NCBI GenBank assembly: GCA_007133495.1
Contig: SLMS01000120.1
Location: 1-43,481 of the forward strand
DNA from: Candidatus Sumerlaeota bacterium
GTDB taxonomy: Bacteria; Sumerlaeota; Sumerlaeia; SLMS01
Reading direction: 5' to 3'
DNA length: 43,481 nt
In this document: piece by piece, positions 25,845 through 34,639 of the stretch
Layout: every line of letters begins with the position of its first letter
Position numbering within the stretch: position 1 is the stretch's first letter
The notes under the pieces: model-generated
Databases searched by the model: none
What the model saw: only the letters and a program-made list of their open reading frames with translations
Told to the model about the DNA's origin: nothing
Position numbers and translations under genes: made by a program

Positions 25845-25876
25845 CTTTCCTCCGTGTCTTCGTGTCTCAGTGGTTC
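25845..25876. repeat. Dispersed intergenic repeat-like sequence (CTTTCCTCCGTGTCTTCGTGTCTCAGTGGTTC)
   Basis: Reverse complement GAACCACTGAGACACGAAGACACGGAGGAAAG, a recurrent intergenic sequence in environmental bacterial genomes (from memory). Confidence 0.5.
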
Positions 25877-26041
25877 AGTATGCATCTATATGGCACTGTC
25901 TATCCAGTTGGGCGGTGAGGGCATCTGGCAGACAAGGTCCCCGCGTGCCGCCGTCCGCTGCCTTGCCACCTCCTGAGGCCCCAGCGTCCCTCCGGGCCGC
26001 GCACCAGGGGACTCACGGTAAGTCCGGGACTTCAATGCCAC

Positions 26042-26094
26042 CCGCGGCAGTGAGGACAGCCACACCCACAAGGTGCGCTTCACCGTGCGTTGAG
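26042..26094. repeat. 53-bp direct repeat copy B
   Basis: ccgcggcagtgaggacagccacacccacaaggtgcgcttcaccgtgcgttgag; duplicates the lipoprotein 3' end (25085-25137). Confidence 0.95.
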
Positions 26095-26243
26095 GACGGG
26101 AACGAGCGGCCAGCGGCCACAGCGCGCCAAAAAGGGTGCATCGGCGAGCGGCCGGACGGACTGGCCGCCACGGTTCCGTTTGCCCTCCGGCCACCGGTGC
26201 AGGCAAACGCTCCCCACCTGCCGGAGAGTAACCCCAGTTTTCC

Positions 26244-26813
26244 ATGACCGAAGAGAAGAAAACGCCGGAAGACGAGGAACAAACATCCCCGCCGACACCC
26301 TCCGAGCGGCTGTCGTTCTGGCCCGTCAGCCTTGGCCTGTTCGTTTTCTGGCTCGTGGCGGACCAGTTGACCAAGTTGTGGGCCATCGCGGCGCTGCGGC
26401 CGGAATGGTGGGGGAGCGAGTTCGTCACGCGCGAGCAATGGGAGGCCATGCGCGTCATCGAGATCATCCCCGGCTTCCTGCAACTGCGCTACGCGGAGAA
26501 TCCCGGCGCGGCGTTCTCGCTGCTGGACGGGCACACGGGGCTGCTCACTGCCGTGAGTGTCGTCGCCTCCCTGGCCCTCATGATATACTGGTGGTTTCTG
26601 CCGCCAGCGGAAAAGTGGGCGCGCGGCGCCGTGGCGCTCATTCTGTCCGGCGCAGTGGGGAACCTCATAGACAGGGCCGGGCGCGGCGCAGTCGTGGACT
26701 TTATAGATGCCTATATCGGGCAGTACCACTGGCCGACGTTCAACGTCGCGGATTCGTGCATCGTCGTCGGTGCGGCGATCCTCGCCATCCGGTTCATCCA
26801 AGGCAAAATATAG
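26244..26813 (+). CDS. lspA: Signal peptidase II
   Basis: 189 aa; VADQLTKLWA, LRYAENPGAAFSLL, GAVGNLIDRAGRGAVVDFID, FNVADSCIVVG. Confidence 0.95.
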   Translation: MTEEKKTPEDEEQTSPPTPSERLSFWPVSLGLFVFWLVADQLTKLWAIAALRPEWWGSEFVTREQWEAMRVIEIIPGFLQLRYAENPGAAFSLLDGHTGLLTAVSVVASLALMIYWWFLPPAEKWARGAVALILSGAVGNLIDRAGRGAVVDFIDAYIGQYHWPTFNVADSCIVVGAAILAIRFIQGKI

Positions 26814-26841
26814 ACGGCGGAGGAGCGCCTCCGGCCCGGGA

Positions 26842-27993
26842 TTACCGGTCCGCGGCCGGTTCCGCGGGCAGGTCTGTGTAGACTGAAAAGAACCGCGCCT
26901 TGTACCCCTCCCATTTCCCGGCCGCAAGCGCCTCGTGCATCTCCTCGCACTGGCGGAGCAGCACCCGCAGGTTGTGCAGCGTGCACAGCGTTCCCCCAAG
27001 GTGCTCTCCGCACTGCTGCAGATGATGCAGGTAGCCGCGCGAGAAGCCGCCCACGCACGCCGGGCAGTCGCACCCCTCCTGAATTGGCAGCGGGTCTTCC
27101 CTGAAGCGGCTGTTGCGCAGGTTCAGGACTCCACCGGGGACGAACACTCGGGCGTGGCGCGCGTTGCGCGTCGGCAGAACGCAGTCGAACATATCCGCCC
27201 CACGGTCCACCGCCCAGACAAGGTCCTCCGGCGTGCCTATGCCCATCATGTAGCGCGGCCGGTCCTCCGGCAGCTCGGCCACCGACGCCTCCAGCATTCG
27301 ATACGTCAGCGCCCGCTCTTCCCCCACCGAAAGCCCCCCCACGGCGTAGGCCGCCGTGTGCGGTGCCAGGGCCACCGTCCGGCGCGCCGACTCCCCCCGC
27401 AGGGCGCTGTCCATCCCGCCCTGCACGATCGGCAGCAGGCTCTGGTGCGGTTGCATTTCGACCGACAGACAACGCTCCAGCCAGCGCAGAGTGCGCTCGG
27501 TGCTTTCGCGCAGTGCGCTGCCTTCCATCTCCGCCGGAGGGCACTCGTCGAAGGCCATGGCGAAGTCGGGTCCGAGCGCCCGCTGGATTTCCATCGCCTT
27601 CTCGGGAGAGAGAAAACACTTCGCCCCGTCCACAGGGGAGCGGAATGCCACGCCCTCTTCGGTAAGTGAACGTATATCCGTGAGCGAAAATACCTGATAG
27701 CCGCCCGAGTCCGTCAGGATCGGCCCGTCATAACGCATGAACCCGTGCAGGCCGCCGAGCCGCTCCACTGTCTCCTCCCCCGGCCGCAGGTGCAGGTGAA
27801 ACGTGTTGGCGAGAATGATCTGTGAGCCAATGGAGCGCAGTTGCGAGGGAAGTACACCTTTCACCGCCGCGCGTGTCCCCACGGGCATGAAACACGGCGT
27901 GCGCACGGTGCCGCGGCCGGTCTGCCACTCGCCGGCGCGGGCCTGCCCGCAGGCGGCGCGGATGTGAAACTGGGGTCTGGTCATGGTTTCCAT
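26842..27993 (-). CDS. tgt: Queuine tRNA-ribosyltransferase
   Basis: TPCFMPVGTRAAVKGV, LANTFHLHLRPGEE, DSGGYQVFSL, GGLSVGE, YMMGIGTPEDLVWAVDRGADMFDCVLPTRNAR, zinc-site C.C..C region. ORF opens at 28059. Confidence 0.95.
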   Translation of the reverse strand: METMTRPQFHIRAACGQARAGEWQTGRGTVRTPCFMPVGTRAAVKGVLPSQLRSIGSQIILANTFHLHLRPGEETVERLGGLHGFMRYDGPILTDSGGYQVFSLTDIRSLTEEGVAFRSPVDGAKCFLSPEKAMEIQRALGPDFAMAFDECPPAEMEGSALRESTERTLRWLERCLSVEMQPHQSLLPIVQGGMDSALRGESARRTVALAPHTAAYAVGGLSVGEERALTYRMLEASVAELPEDRPRYMMGIGTPEDLVWAVDRGADMFDCVLPTRNARHARVFVPGGVLNLRNSRFREDPLPIQEGCDCPACVGGFSRGYLHHLQQCGEHLGGTLCTLHNLRVLLRQCEEMHEALAAGKWEGYKARFFSVYTDLPAEPAADR

Positions 27994-28111
27994 GTACTCC
28001 CGGTGTGCTGGGTAGGTGCCCGGCCCCGGCGGGGCCATCGAAAACCCCTTGCGCGGCACGCTTTACCTGCATAGGGGGGAAACATGTGTTTGTGAAGCCG
28101 GAGCGAACTGG

Positions 28112-29029
28112 ATGGACCGGGGTTTGGAAATGAAGGTGTTGATAGTGGACGACGACCCTGGCGTTGGCCTGCTCCTCGATACGCTGGTGCGTGACTCGGG
28201 GCACGAGCCGCTTCGGGCCACAGACGGGGAGGAGGGATTCCGCGTTTTCCGGGCCGAATCGCCGGACCTCGTCCTCTCTGATATCTCCATGCCCCGGCAC
28301 GACGGGCTCCACCTTCTCGAGCAGGTGCGCAGCGTCGACAGCGAGGCGGTCTTCGTCGTCATGACCGGCATCGGTTCCGAGCAACTCGCCACAAGGGCGC
28401 TCGAACTGCGTGCCAACAACTACCTCCGCAAGCCCGTGGAGCTGAAGGTCCTCCGCGGCCTGCTGGACAAGTACGCCCGCCTTCAGGAGCGCCGGCGCAT
28501 AAGCGAGGAGGTAAAGCGCCTGGCCGTCGAGAAGGAAATCCGGATCGAACTGCCCAACCGGCTGGAGCTTATCCCCGAGGTCGTGAGTCTGCTGCTGTCG
28601 GAGGTTGCCCACCTGTTCCGGCGGGAGGAGTTGCTCGATCTGCAGCTTGGTCTATACGAGCTGATCGTCAACGCGGTGGAGCATGGCAACCTCGGGATCG
28701 GGTTTGAGGAAAAACGTTCCCTGCTCGCGGTCTCCCCGCAGGAGTGGACCTCCAGCATCGAACGGCGCGCGAAGGAGGAGCGCTACCGCACCCGCAAGGT
28801 CCGGGTGGGTTTCAGGCAGGAAGACGGGCGGTGTGAATGGGTGATAGAGGACATGGGCGAGGGGTTCGACCCCGAGGCCGTCCCGGCCTGTTTTGGCGAG
28901 GGGATCGAGGAGCTTTCCGGGCGCGGGATTTTCCTCGCCCAGCTTCAGTTCGACGAACTCGAATTTCTGGACAAGGGGAACCGCGTCCGGGCGGTGAAAT
29001 ATACTTCGCCTGCAAACCCGCAAGCCTGA
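28112..29029 (+). CDS. Response regulator receiver fused to an RsbW-like HATPase domain
   Basis: MKVLIVDDDPGVGLLLDTLVRDSG...LVLSDISMPRHDG...YLRKP; then LGLYELIVNAVEHGNLGI...VIEDMGEGFDPE...GRGIFLAQ. Confidence 0.85.
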   Translation: MDRGLEMKVLIVDDDPGVGLLLDTLVRDSGHEPLRATDGEEGFRVFRAESPDLVLSDISMPRHDGLHLLEQVRSVDSEAVFVVMTGIGSEQLATRALELRANNYLRKPVELKVLRGLLDKYARLQERRRISEEVKRLAVEKEIRIELPNRLELIPEVVSLLLSEVAHLFRREELLDLQLGLYELIVNAVEHGNLGIGFEEKRSLLAVSPQEWTSSIERRAKEERYRTRKVRVGFRQEDGRCEWVIEDMGEGFDPEAVPACFGEGIEELSGRGIFLAQLQFDELEFLDKGNRVRAVKYTSPANPQA

Positions 29030-29117
29030 CCGCCTTCGTCTATACGGTCCTGGTTCACCCGCCGCGAGCCCCCGCGCAGCTCCCGCGGCAAATTCCATCA
29101 CGCACGGCAGCGGCGAT

Positions 29118-30182
29118 ATGACGAGAAAACACCTCGCGGATATACACGTGCCCCCCGTGGGAACAATTCTGCCGGAGGAGGTGGGCCGCTTTCTGGGCGC
29201 TCTTCCGGTGGAGGGCCGCGGCGAGGTGCGGGAGATCGGCCGCTCGCGCGAAGGCAGGCCGCTCCACGCGCTCCGTCTCGGCAGCGGCGCGGTTCGTGTC
29301 TCCATCGTGGCGGGAGCCCATGCGGACGAGCCCGGCGGGCCGCTCGGGGCGCTCGCGCTTGCCCAGTGGCTCCTTGAACCCGCACAGGCCGATTTGCTGG
29401 AGCATACCTCCTGGGCCATCTGCCCCAACGTCAATCCGGATGGGACGGTCCGCAATGAAGCCTGGCTCGACGTGCTGCCCCGGCTCGAAGAGTACGCCCT
29501 GCACGCCGCGCGCGAACTGCCCGGCGATGATGTGGAGTTCAACTATCCCCCCGCCGGTCCTGAAGGGCAGGAACCTCGGCCGGAAAACCGCGCGGTGGCC
29601 CGTTTCCTGGAGGGCTTTGGCCCTGTCAGCCTGCACGCGTCACTCCATGGCATGGCTTTCGGCTTCGGGGCCTGGTGGCTGATCGAGGAGAGCTGGGTGG
29701 ACCGCACGGCGCCACTCCGTCGCCGCCTGCGCCGGCTGTTCGAGCAGGCCGGCTGGGGGCTCCACGACATGGACCGCCGCGGCGAGAAGGGTTTCCACCG
29801 TATCGAGGAGGGCTTCTGCACCACGCCCTCCGCCCGTGCCATGCGCGAGCATTTCCAATCCACGGGCGAGCCGGAGACCGCGGCACTTTTCCTCCCATCG
29901 AGCATGGAGTTCGCCCAAAGCCTCGGCGGCGATCCGCTCTGCATGGTGAGCGAGCTGCCGATTTTCCTGATCGACCGCAAGGACGCGGACCCAACCGCTG
30001 CGTGGGAGGAGTTCCGCGCCGCCTCGCGTGCCGCGCGCGAGCAGCTCATCATGTCCGGCGACGATGCAGCGCTGCGGGAGGCCGCCCGCCGCTGGAACCC
30101 GCGGCCTGTGGCCCTGGACCACCACGCACGAACGCTTGTTGCCGGCGTGGCCGAAGCGGCGAAATTCTTGCTCCCGCGCTGA
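29118..30182 (+). CDS. M14-like zinc carboxypeptidase family protein
   Basis: 354 aa; IGRSREGRPLHALRLGSG, AGAHADEPGGPLG (HxxE), WAICPNVNPDGTVRNEAW. Confidence 0.78.
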   Translation: MTRKHLADIHVPPVGTILPEEVGRFLGALPVEGRGEVREIGRSREGRPLHALRLGSGAVRVSIVAGAHADEPGGPLGALALAQWLLEPAQADLLEHTSWAICPNVNPDGTVRNEAWLDVLPRLEEYALHAARELPGDDVEFNYPPAGPEGQEPRPENRAVARFLEGFGPVSLHASLHGMAFGFGAWWLIEESWVDRTAPLRRRLRRLFEQAGWGLHDMDRRGEKGFHRIEEGFCTTPSARAMREHFQSTGEPETAALFLPSSMEFAQSLGGDPLCMVSELPIFLIDRKDADPTAAWEEFRAASRAAREQLIMSGDDAALREAARRWNPRPVALDHHARTLVAGVAEAAKFLLPR

Positions 30183-30234
30183 TCCGGCCGTTTCCTCGCC
30201 GAAACGGGACACCACACACCGGAGTGGATAGTCA

Positions 30235-30573
30235 GTGAACGAGAAAAACGTGCAGGACTGTACCCCCGAAGAACTCAAGGAGCGCTTGGACAACGGCGAC
30301 CGGCCCGTGCTGCTCGACGTGCGCGAGGACGACGAAGTCGCCATCTGTGCGCTGCCCGGCGCCGTTCATGTCCCGATGGGGGACGTCCCCTCCCGCCTTA
30401 CCGAACTTGAAAAACATGCAGAGGACGAGGTCGTGGTCTATTGCCACCACGGAATCCGTTCCGCCTCGGTGCGCGATTTCCTGCGCAAACACGGCTTCGA
30501 GCACGTCCGGAACCTGAGCGGCGGCATCGAGGCGTACTCCGTCCGCTGCGACCCGCAGGTCCCCCGTTACTGA
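30235..30573 (+). CDS. Rhodanese-like domain protein
   Basis: 112 aa, GTG start; PVLLDVREDDEVAICALPGAVHVPMGDVPSRL, VVYCHHGIRSASVRDFLRKHGFEHVRNLSGGIEAY. Confidence 0.93.
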   Translation: MNEKNVQDCTPEELKERLDNGDRPVLLDVREDDEVAICALPGAVHVPMGDVPSRLTELEKHAEDEVVVYCHHGIRSASVRDFLRKHGFEHVRNLSGGIEAYSVRCDPQVPRY

Positions 30574-30606
30574 ATCACCATTGAAGCCACCCTCCTGGAG
30601 AGACGC

Positions 30607-31467
30607 ATGACATCCACCCACGCCCCGGCGCACACCCACGAGCACAGCCACACGCACGAACCCGTTCCGCAATCCAGACGGGTTACGATTCTTTACGTGG
30701 ATCCGGTGGCGGGTGCCTCGGGGGATATGTTCCTCGGGGCGCTTGTGGACCTCGGGGTGGACTTCGAGGAGCTTCGCGAAGGACTCAGGGCGCTCCGCGT
30801 GCCGGGCTTCGACTTGCGGCAGCACGCCACAAAGCGCCACACGATCGCCGCCACGAAGGTGGATGTCGTGGTGGAGGATGTGGAACATCCGCACCGCCAT
30901 GTGGGGGATTTGCTGGCGATTGTGGAGGCGGCGGACCTGCCCGGCCGCGTCAAGGAACGGAGCCGGCGCGTGCTGACGCTGCTGGCCGAAGCGGAATCGC
31001 GCGCCCACCGCATGTCCGTGGAAAAGGTCCACCTGCACGAGGTGGGCGGGCTGGACTGCCTTGTGGACGTGGTGGGGACGTGCCTCGGGCTGGAACTGCT
31101 GGGCATGGACCGTCTATACAGCGGCCCGGCGGCGCTCGGCACGGGCCATGTCTCCTGCGCGCACGGCCGGATGCCCGTGCCGGCGCCGGGCACGCTCGCC
31201 ATTTTGCACGGCTTCCCTGTCCGCAAGACCACCTTCGAGGGCGAGATGACCACCCCTACCGGGGCGGCGCTTCTGGCAGGATTGTGCACCGGCGTGCTGA
31301 CGCCGTTTACGATGATTCCGAAGCGGACCGGTTACGGCGCCGGCACAAAGGACAAGCAGGCGCTCGCGAACATGCTCCGCATCGTGGTGGCGGAAACGGA
31401 AACGCGGTTTCTACCTGCTGAGGAGCAGGCGGGGCACTCCCAACACCACCATCATCACCATCACTGA
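30607..31467 (+). CDS. larC: LarC-type (DUF111) nickel insertion protein, N-terminal portion only, His-rich ends
   Basis: 286 aa; His-rich N-term (HAPAHTHEHSHTHE), YVDPVAGASGDMFLGALVDLGV, VHLHEVGGLDCLVDVVG, TPTGAALLA, GYGAGTKD; C-term ends HSQHHHHHHH. Confidence 0.88.
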   Translation: MTSTHAPAHTHEHSHTHEPVPQSRRVTILYVDPVAGASGDMFLGALVDLGVDFEELREGLRALRVPGFDLRQHATKRHTIAATKVDVVVEDVEHPHRHVGDLLAIVEAADLPGRVKERSRRVLTLLAEAESRAHRMSVEKVHLHEVGGLDCLVDVVGTCLGLELLGMDRLYSGPAALGTGHVSCAHGRMPVPAPGTLAILHGFPVRKTTFEGEMTTPTGAALLAGLCTGVLTPFTMIPKRTGYGAGTKDKQALANMLRIVVAETETRFLPAEEQAGHSQHHHHHHH

Positions 31468-32696
31468 CCCCTGTCTATACCCGCCGGAGCGGGGTAGGGG
31501 GGCATCTGTCCGCCCTGGGCGATTGTCAGGTGCTGCTGGGCTGTGTGGCGGATGCCGGCGCCCGGGTCTATCTGTGCAGCGGCGGACAGGTGCACCAGCG
31601 CCGAGGTGCGGTCGCCCCCGCGGTGAAGCGCCGCGCCGAGGTAGTAGTGTGCCTGCGCATCGTTCGGCACGACGGCCACGTAGTCTATCAGCGCGTCGGC
31701 CGCCTCGCGGTACGCGGCCAGATGGTACAGCGCCATGCCGCGGGTGAGGTCCACCGTGTACTCCTCGTCGCGCCAGATGGTCTGGGGCGGGCGGAGCCGG
31801 TGGGCGCGGCTGGCAAGGGCGAGCGCCGCCAGGTACTCCTCCTGGCCGAGCAGCCTCACTGCTTCGGCCGCATCGCGCACGCTCTGGCGTTCGTCGCCGG
31901 GAGCCCTGTGGCGGGGCCGGTAAACGTCCTCGGGGCGGAATTCGCTCCGCCGGTGCGCCAGGTCCCAGGCGTTGAACAGCGGCTCCATCGCCTCTTCCCA
32001 GGGGACGCGTCCATGGTAACGCACCACGTCCCCCAGCCCGAGCGCGCCATTGGTCGGGTCGTATATTTTCCACCGTGGATCGTCGCCCGTCTGGGCGAAA
32101 CGTGCCAAGGGGTGCGCCGGTGGCCCGTCCATCGGGACACCCGGCAGGCCGAGTTCCTTCACCCCGGACTGCCCGACGCTGGCGAGCAGTACCCCGCGGT
32201 CGCGCACGGCCACCCAGCGCATCGGATTGCGCGCGGGGTGGAACGGGTCCCGCGGAGCCCGGAGGTCCTCCATGGAGGTGCCCTCCTGAATTCGGCCCTG
32301 CGCGTCTGCGTAGGGGAGTACGGTTTCCCCGTCCAGCTCGGGATAACGGCCGTGCCGCTCGTAGTATTCGTCTATCAGGGGCACGAGCCGCTCCATTGCC
32401 TCATCTATCGTGCGGTACATGTCGGCTGTCTGGGCGGCGCGGCGGGCCTCCAGTTGATCGTAGCGGACTTCCTGCACGATTGGAAGATAGATTGGCAGAA
32501 GCGCCAGGTTCAGTGCCATGAACGCCGCCACGCGTCCGCTGACCGGGTGCTGTTCCGGCGGGGCGAACATGGCCACGACGAAAAGAAAGCCAACGATCGC
32601 AATCGGGATGAAGGAGAGCACTTCCAGGCCGGCGAAGTAGAAGATAACCGAGAAGCAGGCGATGGCGAAGGCAAGAGTCGGGGAGTTGGAAGACAT
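31461..32696 (-). CDS. Membrane protein with a region resembling the T2SS pseudopilin C-terminus and TPR-like C-terminus
   Basis: N-terminal TMs (FAIACFSVIFYFAGLEVLSFIPIAIVGFLFVVAMF), DEYYERHGRYPELDGETVLPYADAQG, then TPR-like repeats. ORF opens at 32789; start taken at MSSNSP. Confidence 0.65.
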   Translation of the reverse strand: MSSNSPTLAFAIACFSVIFYFAGLEVLSFIPIAIVGFLFVVAMFAPPEQHPVSGRVAAFMALNLALLPIYLPIVQEVRYDQLEARRAAQTADMYRTIDEAMERLVPLIDEYYERHGRYPELDGETVLPYADAQGRIQEGTSMEDLRAPRDPFHPARNPMRWVAVRDRGVLLASVGQSGVKELGLPGVPMDGPPAHPLARFAQTGDDPRWKIYDPTNGALGLGDVVRYHGRVPWEEAMEPLFNAWDLAHRRSEFRPEDVYRPRHRAPGDERQSVRDAAEAVRLLGQEEYLAALALASRAHRLRPPQTIWRDEEYTVDLTRGMALYHLAAYREAADALIDYVAVVPNDAQAHYYLGAALHRGGDRTSALVHLSAAAQIDPGAGIRHTAQQHLTIAQGGQMPPYPAPAGIDRGQ

Positions 32697-32709
32697 CTCG
32701 GGCCGGTGG

Positions 32710-34509
32710 TCACTCCTGGGGAATTGGATCCAGCAGCGGCAGAATACACGCTTCGAGGCGATGAAGTTCCGGAGGGGCGCTGCTGTCAAGCGGACGATGA
32801 GTCCAAACCTGCCGTGCCGCTGCTCCCGCCCCCAGGTTGAACGTGTGGCGGGTGCGCGCTTCGGGTGTGGCCACCTCCACCGAATGCACGGTTTCTTCCC
32901 CGGCGGCCAGCGCCGGCAGGTGCCAGTTCCGCGCCTCTGTCAGTTCCAGGGTGGCCATGGCATAGTATTCCCGCGCGGGCGGGTGTTCGGCCTCCCAGTC
33001 CGCCAGGAGCGCCGGGAAATCCGCACCTGCCACCGGGTTCATCTCCCGGCAGAAGGGCTCCGCCGCAAGCCACGAGGTCACCTCCGGCGCCGGTCCCATC
33101 GAAATGACGGAGAGGACCATCGGCTCCTCCGGCAGGCCGCCGCCCTTGCCCCAGAGAATCTCGTGCCGGCCGCGGGAGTGCCGGTACACGGCCCATTTGG
33201 CCTGGTCCCAAGGAAGAATCTTCGCCCCGGGGGCATTGCGCTGGAGGGGTCCCTGCGTATAGACGGCGAAGTCCATGTCCTCATGCACGGCAAGGTGTGG
33301 CCGGTCCGGGTGGCGGTCCGATGCGGCGGTGAGCGCCTCCGCAATCCGGTGTGTGGCCTGCCCGGCGTCCCGCCACGCGAAATCGTACCGTGTATAGCTG
33401 TGTAGTGACAAAAGCACGAAGGCCCCCGCCGCGCCCAGCACGAACGAGGCTCCCCGGACGTCCGACCCCGCACGGACCACGCCCGCAAGCGACACTGCCA
33501 GCGCCAGCCCGGAGATATACAGCAGCCGGCCCTCCTCCACCATGTGCAGGGGGATATAGACGATGGGTACGGCCGCGAGCAGCCAGATGGCCGCTCCGCC
33601 GGCCGCCGCTCGCCAGCCGGTCCTGCCTCCCGCCGCCGCCGCCCACACTGCTGCCAACGCCAGCGCCCCCCACGCCACGGCCTGCGGCGCCCCCGCGAGC
33701 CAGAACGAGTGCCGCACGTATGAGCGCAGCCACCGCACGCTGTCGCCCAGTGGCCGCTGTGCGATCTGGTCGCCGTAGCCTCCCAGCCCTCCGAGGAAAT
33801 ACCAGCGCCAGCCGAAGACCAATACCGCCCCGGCGGCGCACGCTGCCAGCCCCCCCCACCAGTCCAGCCGTTTCTGCTCCCCTCCGCGCGGGAAGAACAG
33901 GAGCAACGCCCCCACGAACAGCGGCGCGAAAAAACCGCTCTCCTTGGACAGGCACGCCAGCACGGTCGTGATGAAGACGGCAGGATAGCGCCACCGTGCC
34001 CTCCAGGGCGCCACCGCCGCGTGCATGGCCAGCAGCAGGAAGAACGTCGCGAGCAGGTCCGTCCGGCCGCTCACCCAGCCGACCGCTCCCGCCCCCGGAG
34101 GGTACCAGAGGAACGCCAGCGTTCCGCCTCCCGCGGCAACGAGGCTCCCCGGGCCCAGCCATCTCAGCAGCAGCATCAGAAGCAGGAACCCGTTCGTGCC
34201 GTGGATCAGCCGGTTTGTGAGGTGGTAGCCCCAGGGCTGGTCCAGGCCGAAAACCCAGTCGTTGGCCAGGTGCACCATCCGCGGGATCGGGCGCAGCCAT
34301 CCTCCTTGGCCGCGGGCCCCGGTCAGCCAATCGCCGGTGAAGGCTTCCGCGATGGAGCACACGCCCTCGCCGCCCGGGATTTCGCCGTAGCCGGCGAACC
34401 AGTAGTCGTCCGAGGTGAAGTGATAGCCCCTTGGAGCGAAAAGAAAGGGAAGCGCCCCCACCAGCACGCTGGCGGCAAGCAACACCCACAGGGGGACGGG
34501 CGCTCTCAT
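32710..34509 (-). CDS. Multi-TM GT39/PMT-like membrane protein
   Basis: HFTSDDYWFAGYGE...HLTNRLIHGTNGFLLLMLLLRWLG; many TMs, then a soluble C-terminal region. Start taken at MRAPVPLW; ORF opens at 34614. Confidence 0.65.
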   Translation of the reverse strand: MRAPVPLWVLLAASVLVGALPFLFAPRGYHFTSDDYWFAGYGEIPGGEGVCSIAEAFTGDWLTGARGQGGWLRPIPRMVHLANDWVFGLDQPWGYHLTNRLIHGTNGFLLLMLLLRWLGPGSLVAAGGGTLAFLWYPPGAGAVGWVSGRTDLLATFFLLLAMHAAVAPWRARWRYPAVFITTVLACLSKESGFFAPLFVGALLLFFPRGGEQKRLDWWGGLAACAAGAVLVFGWRWYFLGGLGGYGDQIAQRPLGDSVRWLRSYVRHSFWLAGAPQAVAWGALALAAVWAAAAGGRTGWRAAAGGAAIWLLAAVPIVYIPLHMVEEGRLLYISGLALAVSLAGVVRAGSDVRGASFVLGAAGAFVLLSLHSYTRYDFAWRDAGQATHRIAEALTAASDRHPDRPHLAVHEDMDFAVYTQGPLQRNAPGAKILPWDQAKWAVYRHSRGRHEILWGKGGGLPEEPMVLSVISMGPAPEVTSWLAAEPFCREMNPVAGADFPALLADWEAEHPPAREYYAMATLELTEARNWHLPALAAGEETVHSVEVATPEARTRHTFNLGAGAAARQVWTHRPLDSSAPPELHRLEACILPLLDPIPQE

Positions 34510-34639
34510 GGCCTCGGGCCGTGCACAGGTTGGCATCTCCTCAGGCGGGGGACATCGCAATTGACACCTGTTCCCTCCAGCCCGCAATTCATTCCCCGGC
34601 CCAAGCGGCCGCAACGTTTATCCAGGTCACATCACGAAC

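Noticed and set aside
31530-32840. 436-aa + strand ORF
   Set aside because: Antisense to the 442-aa membrane/TPR-like protein, which has a TM N-terminus and plausible composition.
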